Position numbers and translations under genes: made by a program. From NCBI GenBank assembly GCA_964351745.1, contig CAYGPI010000003.1:23239-87238 (forward strand): a DNA stretch of 64,000 bases, read 5' to 3'. The first letter of the stretch is position 1. Each line of letters starts with the position of its first letter. The DNA is from CAYNJF01 sp964351745. GTDB lineage: Bacteria > Pseudomonadota > Gammaproteobacteria > Berkiellales > Berkiellaceae. Positions 43,829-51,715 of the stretch are shown here, in pieces. The notes below the pieces were generated by a model. That model saw only the letters and a list, made by a program, of their open reading frames with translations. It searched no databases and was not told the DNA's origin.

Positions 43829-44854
43829 ATGGCGACTAGATCTTATTCAGTAGATCTCATCAAGGGCATAAGTATCTTAGCGGTTATTTTGGTGCATACT
43901 CATCCTTTTGGGCTATATGATGGCTCTTCTAGAAGTGATCTTGAGATCGTCATTAACCAACTTTGTCGGTTTGCTGTCCCTTTATTCTTCATTCTTTCGG
44001 GGTATTTTTTCGCTCAAAAAATGCGGACTGAAAACGACTTTTCTTTTATTAAAAAGAGAATTAAATCTCTCATCACACTATTTGTTATGTGGAGTATCTT
44101 TTACCTACTAATCAGCTTTGATGTGGTTAATTTAATGGCCTATGGCTATGTCAAGGTTCTATATTGGAAAGTCTATGATTTAATGACGCATCCCATTGAT
44201 TGGCTTTTTACTGGCTCTGCAACTCATTTGTGGTTTCTGCCGGCTCTAGCAAGCAGTCTTGCTCTGGTTGTTTTTCTTCAAAAATTTGGTGAGAGAGCGT
44301 GCCTTACTGGTGTTGGTATTTTGTACGTGATTGGCGTTTTAGGTGGTGCTTATGGCTCTACTTTATTTGGCGTTGCGTTACCGTTTGAGAGTCGCAATGG
44401 TCCAATGATGGGTGGGTTGTTTGTTGCTATTGGTTTTTGGTTAGCAAATCACAATCTCAAACAAATAACTAAAGAGCTTGGTTTCGGATTGATAGTTCTT
44501 GGTGCGATAGGGCAATTGCTTGAAGCCTTCAGTATTGGCGCACTAAGTAGCTCTGCTCAAGACTTGACCACGATTGATTATGTCTTTTCTACAGTGATGT
44601 TTGGGTTGGGCGTTGCAATATTGGCTTTAAAACTTGAAGTGAAAAAGTCGTCATTCTTCGTTGAGGCTGGTGCCTTGTCTTTGGGGATCTATTTAACTCA
44701 TATGTGGTTTGTTGATTTATTTAGCTTGGTACGAGAATTTGATGTGATAGCCATTAATTCTTGGGTTGTGCCATCAGCCGTGTTGTTTATGTCTTACTAT
44801 TTTACAAAGAGTTTGATTAAGGGGGCTCTGCCTATAGGGTTGAAAGGGCACTAA
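43829..44854 (+). CDS. Membrane acyltransferase (acyltransferase 3 family)
   Basis: 341 residues with about ten membrane helices. The N-terminus SVDLIKGISILAVILVHTHPF carries the conserved His pair region of the acyltransferase 3 family, which moves acetyl groups onto sugars across the inner membrane. LSGYFFAQK near 59 and LSLGIYLTHMWF near 282 are also typical. It probably O-acetylates the polymer of this locus. CAAAGGAATG precedes the ATG. It is the last gene that fits the polysaccharide theme. Confidence 0.9.
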   Translation: MATRSYSVDLIKGISILAVILVHTHPFGLYDGSSRSDLEIVINQLCRFAVPLFFILSGYFFAQKMRTENDFSFIKKRIKSLITLFVMWSIFYLLISFDVVNLMAYGYVKVLYWKVYDLMTHPIDWLFTGSATHLWFLPALASSLALVVFLQKFGERACLTGVGILYVIGVLGGAYGSTLFGVALPFESRNGPMMGGLFVAIGFWLANHNLKQITKELGFGLIVLGAIGQLLEAFSIGALSSSAQDLTTIDYVFSTVMFGLGVAILALKLEVKKSSFFVEAGALSLGIYLTHMWFVDLFSLVREFDVIAINSWVVPSAVLFMSYYFTKSLIKGALPIGLKGH

Positions 44855-44974
44855 AGCTCGCGAGCCAAAAAGTCAAGTAACTTGCTTTTTATTTGGGCAT
44901 ATTTGTGATTTAGTTGAATTAGCTAGGTGATTCCTTATAATTCTATTCTGCAAAATAACTACTTGAGTAACAGC

Positions 44975-46192
44975 ATGGCTGCTCCCATTAAACCTAAGCT
45001 AAACATCATTGGCATACAAGACTCTCTCGATAACAAAATCTGGGGCATGTCCGCTATAGCCAAGGAAATACAGAAATCGCCTCCTTTAAGTCATAATCTA
45101 TTTGTACTTGGCTCAGACTTAAATAGTGCTGGTGCTGAGCTTTTATCAAATGCAATTGAGATGCAATCGTTATACACCTTAATGTTTAATGATGGTGGAG
45201 CATGCATTCCTTTTGGAGCTGAGGGCCATTTCGGATCAGGTTATCGGCGACTATTGAGAGAAACACCAGAGGCAAGGCATCAATTTGGTATCGTCGTAGA
45301 AAATGGCTCTGGTTTCTCTGCTGAGCAATGGCAGAATCGAATCGTAGGGGCTCAATGTTTATTGCTAGAAAAGCCGATGAGCTTAATTTTGGCGCTGTCA
45401 AAATTGTGGTTGCATTTAAAAGACTTACTGAGTACAGATGATGATTACTATTTAAAGGCAGAATTAATCAATCATTTTGTTACTGCGCAAGGCGCTCAGG
45501 ATGGCCAGTTACTTTTAGATGGTATCATTGTGAAGTTGAATGCGTCATTAGTACCGGAGCAATGGAAAGCTATCTTTGCATTTGCTGAAGATGAAAATAT
45601 TCATCCATTCATTCGATTATTTCATCTTAACAAGATAGCTAAAGAGCATCACCAAGTACTAGCAAAACATATGGATGCTGATTTTATCAAGTTTCTAGGG
45701 GCTTTATTTTGTGATAAGCAGATAGATAAGAAATATCAAGATCCTAGATTACATCATTTTTCTTCAAGTATGTTTTTTGAGAAAAAAAATAAAGAATTAT
45801 TAGTGGTTAAATCCTCCTCTAGATGGCGTGCTCCACTTATTTCGATGGTTGGCATGCTATTGCTGCTTAGTGCTCAAGCGCCAGCACTTATTGGATTAGC
45901 AAGCTATTCATTGATGACTCAAGGTCTCGCTATGTTTTCTCTATCCTATCTTTCAACCAAAGTTGGTCAAGCTTTGATTAAACAGTTAGTGAGTCATGAA
46001 ACGGCAATAGCTGGCCAAGATCATCTTAGTCAAAGACCAGCAGATCAAAGGGTACCCTCTGGCCAAGCTGCTGCTTCTCTAAACAATCAACCCTTAATCT
46101 TTAGTGCTTCTCTTGAGTTAAATGAGTCCAGCAACCAAAGTATGAATCAGGACAGTGAGCCTCCCAGACGCCGCCATGCTATGCGTAGATAA
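44975..46192 (+). CDS. Unknown protein with a C-terminal membrane hairpin
   Basis: 405 residues from ATG 44975 (GAG 7 bases upstream); a GTG at 44927 would add 16 residues and cannot be excluded. No known domain. The first 280 residues are soluble, with a Gly-rich DGGACIPFGAEGHFGSGYRR segment. Two adjacent hydrophobic helices (about 290-310 and 315-335) are followed by a disordered Gln/Ser-rich tail ending in PPRRRHAMRR. A soluble domain plus late membrane hairpin and polar tail recalls host-membrane-targeted effectors, by analogy only. It stands apart from the polysaccharide operon by a 120-base gap. Confidence 0.6.
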   Translation: MAAPIKPKLNIIGIQDSLDNKIWGMSAIAKEIQKSPPLSHNLFVLGSDLNSAGAELLSNAIEMQSLYTLMFNDGGACIPFGAEGHFGSGYRRLLRETPEARHQFGIVVENGSGFSAEQWQNRIVGAQCLLLEKPMSLILALSKLWLHLKDLLSTDDDYYLKAELINHFVTAQGAQDGQLLLDGIIVKLNASLVPEQWKAIFAFAEDENIHPFIRLFHLNKIAKEHHQVLAKHMDADFIKFLGALFCDKQIDKKYQDPRLHHFSSSMFFEKKNKELLVVKSSSRWRAPLISMVGMLLLLSAQAPALIGLASYSLMTQGLAMFSLSYLSTKVGQALIKQLVSHETAIAGQDHLSQRPADQRVPSGQAAASLNNQPLIFSASLELNESSNQSMNQDSEPPRRRHAMRR

Positions 46193-46448
46193 GGTTTGGT
46201 TTGTAGAGTGTTACAAGTCTTATCAAGATAAGTTGGAAAACTTAAAGTGTTTGTTTGCTTAAGTTGAACTGGGCACTTTGGGAGCAGCAGTTGTGCAAAT
46301 ACAGGAGTTTTAGTCATAAATTGTATATACCATAAGTGCTTTAACTTGTTTATTGAGGTTTTAAAGGTAAGCTTAAAGACTAATACTGTCAAAAAACCTT
46401 TTAAAATGAAGGACTAAGCTCAATTCTATCTTTTCCGTTAGTCTCCCT
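46193..46448. other. Intergenic region before cspA
   Basis: No gene found. It contains a short perfect inverted repeat CTTATC-AA-GATAAG (46219-46232) and a loose pair of T/A-rich arms near 46366 and 46412. I assign no function to these. Confidence 0.3.
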
Positions 46449-46476
46449 TTGACAAAGGGTCATTGCGGTATATAAT
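46449..46476 (+). promoter_or_regulatory. Strong sigma-70 promoter of the cold-shock gene
   Basis: TTGACA (46449-46454) and TATAAT (46471-46476), both consensus, with a 16-base spacer. Transcription would start near 46483 and give a 5' leader of about 145 bases. Such a long leader is the known hallmark of cspA-type thermoregulated messages. Confidence 0.75.
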
Positions 46477-46626
46477 GTCATTGGCTTGAAAGATACTTTT
46501 TTATGCGTAAAATTTTGATGAGGCATTTTTGCTCTTCGTCCTAACCTTCATAAATAGTAGCGATTCATCTGGCTACATGGCTCTAATAAGAGAGCTGTTA
46601 ACACTTTTAAACAAATAGGATATAAA

Positions 46627-46833
46627 ATGTCTACATCTACCGGTACAGTAAAATGGTTTGACGAAGTTAAAGGCTACGGCTTTATTACTCAAGATTCTTC
46701 AGGTCCAGACGTATTTGCTCATGTTAAAGCAATTTCTGGCGGTGCTAAGTCTTTAGCTGAAGGTCAAAAAGTTGAATTTACTGTGACTCAAGGCGATAAA
46801 GGCCTTCAAGCAGAAAACATCGTCGCTCTATAA
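46627..46833 (+). CDS. Cold-shock protein, CspA family
   Basis: 68 residues, the standard OB-fold RNA chaperone. RNP1 is KGYGFI near 15-20; RNP2 is VFAHV instead of the usual VFVHF. It begins with the typical [13 protein letters not shown] and ends QAENIVAL. It binds single-stranded RNA and DNA in the cytoplasm and prevents harmful secondary structure. AGGAT lies 6 bases before the ATG. A consensus promoter and long leader precede it and a terminator follows, so it is a highly expressed single gene. Confidence 0.95.
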   Translation: MSTSTGTVKWFDEVKGYGFITQDSSGPDVFAHVKAISGGAKSLAEGQKVEFTVTQGDKGLQAENIVAL

Positions 46834-46882
46834 TCGTTTGACTCAGTTTTAACTGGGTTATCACGAAGCGTTGATTTCAAAG

Positions 46883-46910
46883 ATGCCTGAGCTATTGCTT
46901 GGGCATTTTT
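46883..46910 (+). terminator. Intrinsic terminator after the cold-shock gene
   Basis: ATGCCTGAGC (46883-46892), loop TATT, GCTTGGGCAT (46897-46906) with two G-T pairs, then TTTT. A smaller hairpin at 46841-46858 (ACTCAGTT/AACTGGGT) precedes it without a T tract. Confidence 0.72.
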
Positions 46911-47021
46911 GTATGTGAACTTTGATATCCCAAAGGGATCCTTTTGTCGTTTTCCTGTTTGGCTGGAGTGAGTTAAAAATTGTAAATTGTCATTTAAAGA
47001 TTAGGACACGAGCTTATTTCC

Positions 47022-47582
47022 ATGGATAAAAAACTTGTTGCTTTGAGTAAACTTATATCTTATGCCTTGAGACATGAGCCTTGGATTTTTGAGCTGGAGC
47101 TAGATGAGCAAGGTTGGGTGAACGTTGAAAACTTAATTGCCGCATTAAAAAAATATGATACAACGTTTTATGATCTTCACCGAGACCATATTCAAATGGT
47201 TATAGAAGAGTCTTCTAAACGTCGATTTGAAATGAAAGATGAAAGTATTAGGGCCTCTTATGGACACTCTATACCTGGAAAGTTACTTAAAGAGCCAGCT
47301 GAGCCGCCTCACATTTTATATCATGGTACAACGATTGAAATAGCAGAACTCATTAAACAAGATGCTATTAGACCTATGGAAAGGCAATATGTCCACTTAT
47401 CTGTTGATATGGATACAGCCAAGGAAGTTGCGAAAAGAAAAGGGAAAGATATTACCGTTTTAACCATAAATGCTCAGAAAGCATACCAAAATGGTGTACA
47501 GTTTTACTCAGGCAATGACAAGGTTTGGTTGAGTGATGTCATTGTTTCAAGCTACATCGACTTTAACGAATGCAGCGGATAG
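47022..47582 (+). CDS. kptA: RNA 2'-phosphotransferase
   Basis: 186 residues, full length for KptA/Tpt1. It removes a 2'-phosphate from RNA by transferring it to NAD+. Conserved pieces: LSKLISYALRHEP (first catalytic Arg-His), DEQGWV, YGHSIPG, LYHGTT, VHLSVD and a final VWLSD region. In yeast the enzyme finishes tRNA splicing. Bacteria lack that pathway, so its bacterial role is unsettled. It lies alone between the cold-shock gene and a convergent dehydratase gene; the ribosome binding site is weak. Confidence 0.93.
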   Translation: MDKKLVALSKLISYALRHEPWIFELELDEQGWVNVENLIAALKKYDTTFYDLHRDHIQMVIEESSKRRFEMKDESIRASYGHSIPGKLLKEPAEPPHILYHGTTIEIAELIKQDAIRPMERQYVHLSVDMDTAKEVAKRKGKDITVLTINAQKAYQNGVQFYSGNDKVWLSDVIVSSYIDFNECSG

Positions 47583-47623
47583 CTTGATTGTATACACCTA
47601 TTTTTGATACTTGGGTCAGGTGA

Positions 47624-48586
47624 TTACGTTTTTTCATCAATAGCCTTTTGATGGGTTTCAAAATGAATGTTTCTTCCACATAAAACCACAACAATTTTTT
47701 TCCCTTTGACTTGATGCTTGCTCTTTATCAAAGCTGCTACGCTGACAGCAGCGGCACCTTCAATAATCCATCCTTCATTTTCTGCAATGAATCGCATGGC
47801 TTGTCGAATTTCAGACTCCGTGACGAGAGAAAATGCACTGACATGTTTTTGACACCAGGGTAGGGTGATAGCATTTTCTTCAATCCCACCTGCGGTAGAG
47901 TCAGAAAGAGAGGGGGCTCCTTTGTCTTTACTGATCATACCTAAACTAACAGATGTTGCCATCACAGAAGAGTTTTCAGGAGAGCAGCCAATGAGTTGTA
48001 TATTCGAGCGCTCAGACTTGAGAGCTTCACCAATGCCACTGATAAGGCCCCCACCACCCACGGAGACATAACAAACATCAAGATCTGGCAGTTGTTTGAT
48101 TAGCTCTAAACCGATAGTGCCTTGTCCACTAATGACATCCAAATCATTATAAGGTGATATATAAGGAAGTTGATGAGCTTGAGCATGGAGCCTAGCCTCT
48201 ACTTCAGCACTCTCACAATCACCATCGACTTTAATAACATGGGCACCATACGCTAAAATCCGCTTTAGTCTTAGAGGATCGACTTGATTTGGGACAAAAA
48301 TAGTTGTCGCTGTGTGCGTTAATTTTCCAGCATAAGCAACTCCAATACCATGATTTCCTGCTGAAGCGCCAACAATACCTGGAATTTCTCCATTCGACGT
48401 TAAAAGAAGTACTTTATTTAAAGCGCCTCGTATTTTAAAAGATCCAGTTTTTTGGCAATGCTCATTTTTTAAATAGACTTCAGCTTCAACCAACTCAGAC
48501 AAAGCTAGGCTTTTTTCTAGGGTAGTAAAATGGATATAAGGGCTTATTCTTTGAGAAGCCTCCTTAATTTGATTCGTTAAATTCAT
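47624..48586 (-). CDS. PLP-dependent threonine/serine dehydratase family enzyme
   Basis: 320 residues from ATG 48586; earlier in-frame ATGs (48601, 48685) lie inside the upstream regulator gene. Fold type II PLP enzyme: KTGSFKIRGA near 48-57 holds the Schiff-base Lys, SAGNHGIGVAYAG near 76-88 is the substrate loop and GGGGLISGI near 180 binds the cofactor phosphate. Length fits single-domain catabolic threonine dehydratase (TdcB), serine racemase or threo-hydroxyaspartate ammonia-lyase; there is no ACT domain. Coupling to a YheO-type regulator suggests amino acid catabolism. Confidence 0.88.
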   Translation of the reverse strand: MNLTNQIKEASQRISPYIHFTTLEKSLALSELVEAEVYLKNEHCQKTGSFKIRGALNKVLLLTSNGEIPGIVGASAGNHGIGVAYAGKLTHTATTIFVPNQVDPLRLKRILAYGAHVIKVDGDCESAEVEARLHAQAHQLPYISPYNDLDVISGQGTIGLELIKQLPDLDVCYVSVGGGGLISGIGEALKSERSNIQLIGCSPENSSVMATSVSLGMISKDKGAPSLSDSTAGGIEENAITLPWCQKHVSAFSLVTESEIRQAMRFIAENEGWIIEGAAAVSVAALIKSKHQVKGKKIVVVLCGRNIHFETHQKAIDEKT

Positions 48587-49178
48587 TTTTTTTACACTCA
48601 TTAAGATATTTATAAACGGTTGCTCTTGAAATTTGAATATTATCAGCAACGTATTTGGCTGCCCCAGTTGAATTAAAGGCCCCATTATTAAATAACTCTT
48701 GGATCATCTTCTTCTTATGCCATTTTGATAATGTTTTAAAATCTAGATGGTTTTTTTGAATATATTGAGATACAAAAAGGTGGATCCGATCTTGCCAGTC
48801 ATTTTTAAATAAGGCTTGTGGTTGATCGCCTACACTATCTAGAAAAAAAGATAGATGATTCTGTAAATCTTTGAAGACTGAAATGTCAAAGTTGATACAC
48901 ATCAGGCCTATTTGCACGCCTTTAGGATCCACAAGGATGGTAGAAATGGATTTCAGAGGTCTCGAGTCAGCATTTGTTTTTAAATAGGGTTGATTCAATT
49001 GATTCGGATCAAGTTCAAAGGTGCACAGTAACGATGGATCACCTACTTTTCGACCTGAGAAGCTGTTAAAGATTGCCGCGACTTTGTCTGTTTTAATGTC
49101 ATGTATCAGGACTTCAACATAGGGGTGAAAGAGGACGGAAATGCTTTTTGCAATAGGTAGATATGACGAAAACTTCAT
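48564..49178 (-). CDS. YheO-type PAS/HTH transcriptional regulator
   Basis: 204 residues. The N-terminal 120 form the YheO-like PAS domain (SISVLFHPYVEVLIHDI start, then GDPSLL). The C-terminal 60 form a helix-turn-helix of the HTH_22 kind (FNSTGAAKYVADNIQISRAT). It overlaps the dehydratase gene by 23 bases, so both are one operon. A relative, DauR of Pseudomonas, represses D-arginine catabolism, which suggests local amino-acid-responsive control. A perfect palindrome lies over its own promoter. Confidence 0.87.
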   Translation of the reverse strand: MKFSSYLPIAKSISVLFHPYVEVLIHDIKTDKVAAIFNSFSGRKVGDPSLLCTFELDPNQLNQPYLKTNADSRPLKSISTILVDPKGVQIGLMCINFDISVFKDLQNHLSFFLDSVGDQPQALFKNDWQDRIHLFVSQYIQKNHLDFKTLSKWHKKKMIQELFNNGAFNSTGAAKYVADNIQISRATVYKYLNECKKNEFNESN

Positions 49179-49209
49179 AGTAAGGCTCTGAATATAGATT
49201 TTTTTGTCT

Positions 49210-49238
49210 AAACTAGACTAGTTTGTAACATTTGTCAA
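49210..49238 (-). promoter_or_regulatory. Promoter and palindromic operator of the regulator-dehydratase operon
   Basis: On the minus strand TTGACA (49238-49233) and TAGTTT (49215-49210) have a 17-base spacer. The palindrome AAACTAG-A-CTAGTTT (49210-49224) covers the -10 box. This is the arrangement expected for autorepression by the YheO-type regulator. Confidence 0.5.
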
Positions 49239-49239
49239 G

Positions 49240-49323
49240 ATGAAAGTTAAACAACTTGTTATTCTGGTATGCATAAGCATTGTCTTTGAGAGCAGGTTTA
49301 AAAAGTTGGGTATGGAAAAATAG
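49240..49323 (+). CDS. Possible 27-residue membrane peptide
   Basis: ATG 49240 to TAG 49321-49323. The peptide has one hydrophobic stretch (QLVILVCISIVF) with basic flanks, and a terminator hairpin begins 7 bases after the stop. There is no good ribosome binding site; a poor -10/-35 pair would make the message leaderless. It is divergent from the regulator operon. Could be chance. Confidence 0.22.
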   Translation: MKVKQLVILVCISIVFESRFKKLGMEK

Positions 49324-49330
49324 AATTACA

Positions 49331-49360
49331 GGAAAGCTATCGGAAAGATAGCTTCCTTTT
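49331..49360 (+). terminator. Intrinsic terminator hairpin
   Basis: GGAAAGCTATC (49331-49341) pairs with GATAGCTTCC (one bulged A), followed by TTTT. On the minus strand a T-rich stretch also follows, so it may serve the minus-strand ORF at 49406-49744. Confidence 0.55.
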
Positions 49361-49405
49361 CTAATACGATAAAGAATGCGCTTAAAAGAGACAGCCTTTT
49401 AGGGC

Positions 49406-49744
49406 TTATCTTCTGGAGCGGACCTCTGAGTAGCAGCCAATTCGCGTTCGAACTGGTTGCAAATCCATATGAATCATTTCAACCTGTTTCAAGGATTGAT
49501 TTTTTATCCAATTTTTGAACCTCAGAGCAACGAAAGAATAAGATATCCTCATAATTGCAAGGACTAATTGTTTCATTGTTAAGCGTGATTGGCTTGGGGT
49601 TTTGAAAATGGTGAGCTCAACTTCAGAAAATATTTTATCTTGGTTGATTGAAGAGGATTGCTCTGTACTCTTTCTTCTTATCGCTAACATATCTATAACT
49701 GGCCTGATTGATGAGCTAGTAGTGCTCTCTAGAAACTTTCCCAT
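49406..49744 (-). CDS. Possible small unknown protein
   Basis: 112 residues, unknown family. ATG 49744 has AAGGA 6 bases upstream on the minus strand, and a hairpin lies downstream. The product is basic and Ser/Arg-rich, without signal peptide. The sequence does not look strongly protein-like, and an opposite-strand ORF (49602-49805) also exists. It is kept as a low-confidence gene. Confidence 0.35.
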   Translation of the reverse strand: MGKFLESTTSSSIRPVIDMLAIRRKSTEQSSSINQDKIFSEVELTIFKTPSQSRLTMKQLVLAIMRISYSFVALRFKNWIKNQSLKQVEMIHMDLQPVRTRIGCYSEVRSRR

Positions 49745-49823
49745 GACGATCCTTGTCTATGGTTATCTTTATTATGGTTACATTTATATTAAGGCATATC
49801 CCTGAAATGAAAGCTATACATTT

Positions 49824-51701
49824 TTAAGATATTTCTGATATTTCTTCCGCCCATGCTTTATTCGTGAGAGGCGATTGATGTATAGGATGTTTCTGTAGCC
49901 AGCATTCTAGAGTTAATAAGTCCCATGCCATGACTCCATAGAAGCCTGGATATTCAGGGAGAAGTTTGTTTAAAAGCCTGTCAATAAATTCTGGCTGAAT
50001 AATATCTCTTTGTTTTAATTGATGAAGATTATCAAAGGTAAAGGATTTGAGCGGAGCATGCTCTAAGGCCCAGGCACCAAAAGGAACACCAAAACCATGT
50101 TTAGGTTTATTCATCAAAGCTTTAGGAAGCCATCCATCTAGGGCTTTCTTATAAAAAGGCCGCAAGCCACTTTTTCCTACTTTATAATGATCAGGTAATT
50201 TCATCGCAAATCTAACTAATGGATCATCAAGCATTGGAAAGTGAACTTGAATGTCATGCATGTGACAACTCATTCTAACTTTTTGAATATCGTTATCAGC
50301 GAGAATCCATTTTAGATCACTGCACAATAATTTATTAAGCCAACTTTTACCTTGAGCTTCTTGATAGCTGTCCTTTAATAGTTGTTGCGCGCTAACTGGA
50401 TCAAATTTCTGAAGCAAGGCTTTTGTGAAAACGGATTCCGCACCAAGATGATTGAGTAAATTAGTTTCAAACTCTCTTTCTGGTATTGAGAGCTTAGATA
50501 AACGAATAAATTTCTTAATTTTTCTTAACAGATTGAAAGAGGTTTCTTGTGAGAAGGGCTTTGCCGGTCCTTCAACCATGAGCCATCGTAAGAATTTTGG
50601 GACTCTCCTATATTGATCGTACCAAAAATGAGGCAGATATCGGTTGTTGCCACCAAAGATTTCGTCTCCGCCATCACCAGCTAATAGTGTATGCACACCA
50701 TGCTCTTTGGCTAGCTGGGCACAAAAGTAAGTACCTATCAAAGACGAGTTTCCAAAAGGTTGCTCCATTTTCTGAAGGATATTTGGTAATGCCTCCATCA
50801 AATCTTGGGCCATGAGCTTTCTATAGTGATATTTCAATTTAAAATGCTTTGCAACACATTGGGCATAATCACTTTCATCGTAAGGATCTTTATCAAATCC
50901 TATCGTGAAAGTTGGCACGGGACCTTTGTAAAGTTCGCTCATCATACCTGCGATAGTGCTACTGTCTAGACCTCCACTTAGGAATGCACCAACATGCTCA
51001 CCCTCATATTTGCCCACTGCTCTAGATAAATGAGTCTTAAGAAGGGTCTTACTTTTTTGGAAGGAGCTGGATTTTCTTGGAAAGGAGGCAGGTTGCCAAT
51101 ATGGAACGCAAATAGTGTTGTTTTTTCGATGCAAAATATAGTGGCCAGGTTGCACTCTTTCAATATCTCGATAGATAGTGCTAGGCGTTGGGATAAAGTG
51201 AAAGCTGAAATAATCATAAATAGACTGATGGTTTAAATGAGATTCAACTGCCATATGACTTTTGATAGCATCTAAATGAGTTGAAAATACAAAATGGGCT
51301 TTGTAGTCAGAAAAATATAAGGGGTATGAACCAAAACGATCACAGGCTAAAAACGCTTCGTTATGCTCAGCAAGTATAATACTAATAGCATATTCACCTT
51401 GAAAAGTATTTAAGCATTGAGCACCCTGGTGTAAATAAGCCTCCAAAACTTCTTCGATAGAAAGTTTATAATGCTTAGGCATACGTTTGTGGTGCCAATA
51501 TACATCACCGATGACTGCAATCGATGCTGTGCCGTTTTGCAAAATTTCTACAGGAGGATGCTTCGCTGCAATCATGGCTCCAACAGGAAGATAAACAGAT
51601 TGGGTTTGCTCACAAGGCATGAAACTTGCCATTAACTTTAGTTGGCGTTTCATTTCTTCATAGTTATGGTTGCCACCGACCCAGCCAGAAAAAGCTGTCA
51701 T
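49824..51701 (-). CDS. Asparagine-synthase-like protein lacking the glutaminase Cys
   Basis: 625 residues. The synthetase half is intact: ATP loop SGGLDSS at 242-248, LAGDGGDEIFGGNNRY and a final KHGFGVPFG. The N-terminal half keeps the Ntn fold (DRFGSYPLYF) but begins MTAFSGW instead of MCGI. The glutamine-hydrolysing cysteine is therefore absent and residue 2 is Thr. The enzyme may use free ammonia or another amine, or form an amide without glutamine, as beta-lactam synthetase does; Thr acting as nucleophile is conceivable but unproven. Third gene of a minus-strand operon after the acetyltransferase-like gene (14-base gap). GGAG precedes the ATG. Confidence 0.85.
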   Translation of the reverse strand: MTAFSGWVGGNHNYEEMKRQLKLMASFMPCEQTQSVYLPVGAMIAAKHPPVEILQNGTASIAVIGDVYWHHKRMPKHYKLSIEEVLEAYLHQGAQCLNTFQGEYAISIILAEHNEAFLACDRFGSYPLYFSDYKAHFVFSTHLDAIKSHMAVESHLNHQSIYDYFSFHFIPTPSTIYRDIERVQPGHYILHRKNNTICVPYWQPASFPRKSSSFQKSKTLLKTHLSRAVGKYEGEHVGAFLSGGLDSSTIAGMMSELYKGPVPTFTIGFDKDPYDESDYAQCVAKHFKLKYHYRKLMAQDLMEALPNILQKMEQPFGNSSLIGTYFCAQLAKEHGVHTLLAGDGGDEIFGGNNRYLPHFWYDQYRRVPKFLRWLMVEGPAKPFSQETSFNLLRKIKKFIRLSKLSIPEREFETNLLNHLGAESVFTKALLQKFDPVSAQQLLKDSYQEAQGKSWLNKLLCSDLKWILADNDIQKVRMSCHMHDIQVHFPMLDDPLVRFAMKLPDHYKVGKSGLRPFYKKALDGWLPKALMNKPKHGFGVPFGAWALEHAPLKSFTFDNLHQLKQRDIIQPEFIDRLLNKLLPEYPGFYGVMAWDLLTLECWLQKHPIHQSPLTNKAWAEEISEIS

Positions 51702-51715
51702 ACTAAGTTCTCCAC

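Noticed and set aside
49395..49470. GTTCGAA-containing stretch resembling a tRNA T-loop
   Set aside because: No acceptor stem or anticodon arm can be drawn around it.
49602..49805. 67-codon hydrophobic ORF on the + strand
   Set aside because: It lies opposite the 112-residue ORF, has no good ribosome binding site or promoter, and its hydrophobicity probably reflects T-rich codons.
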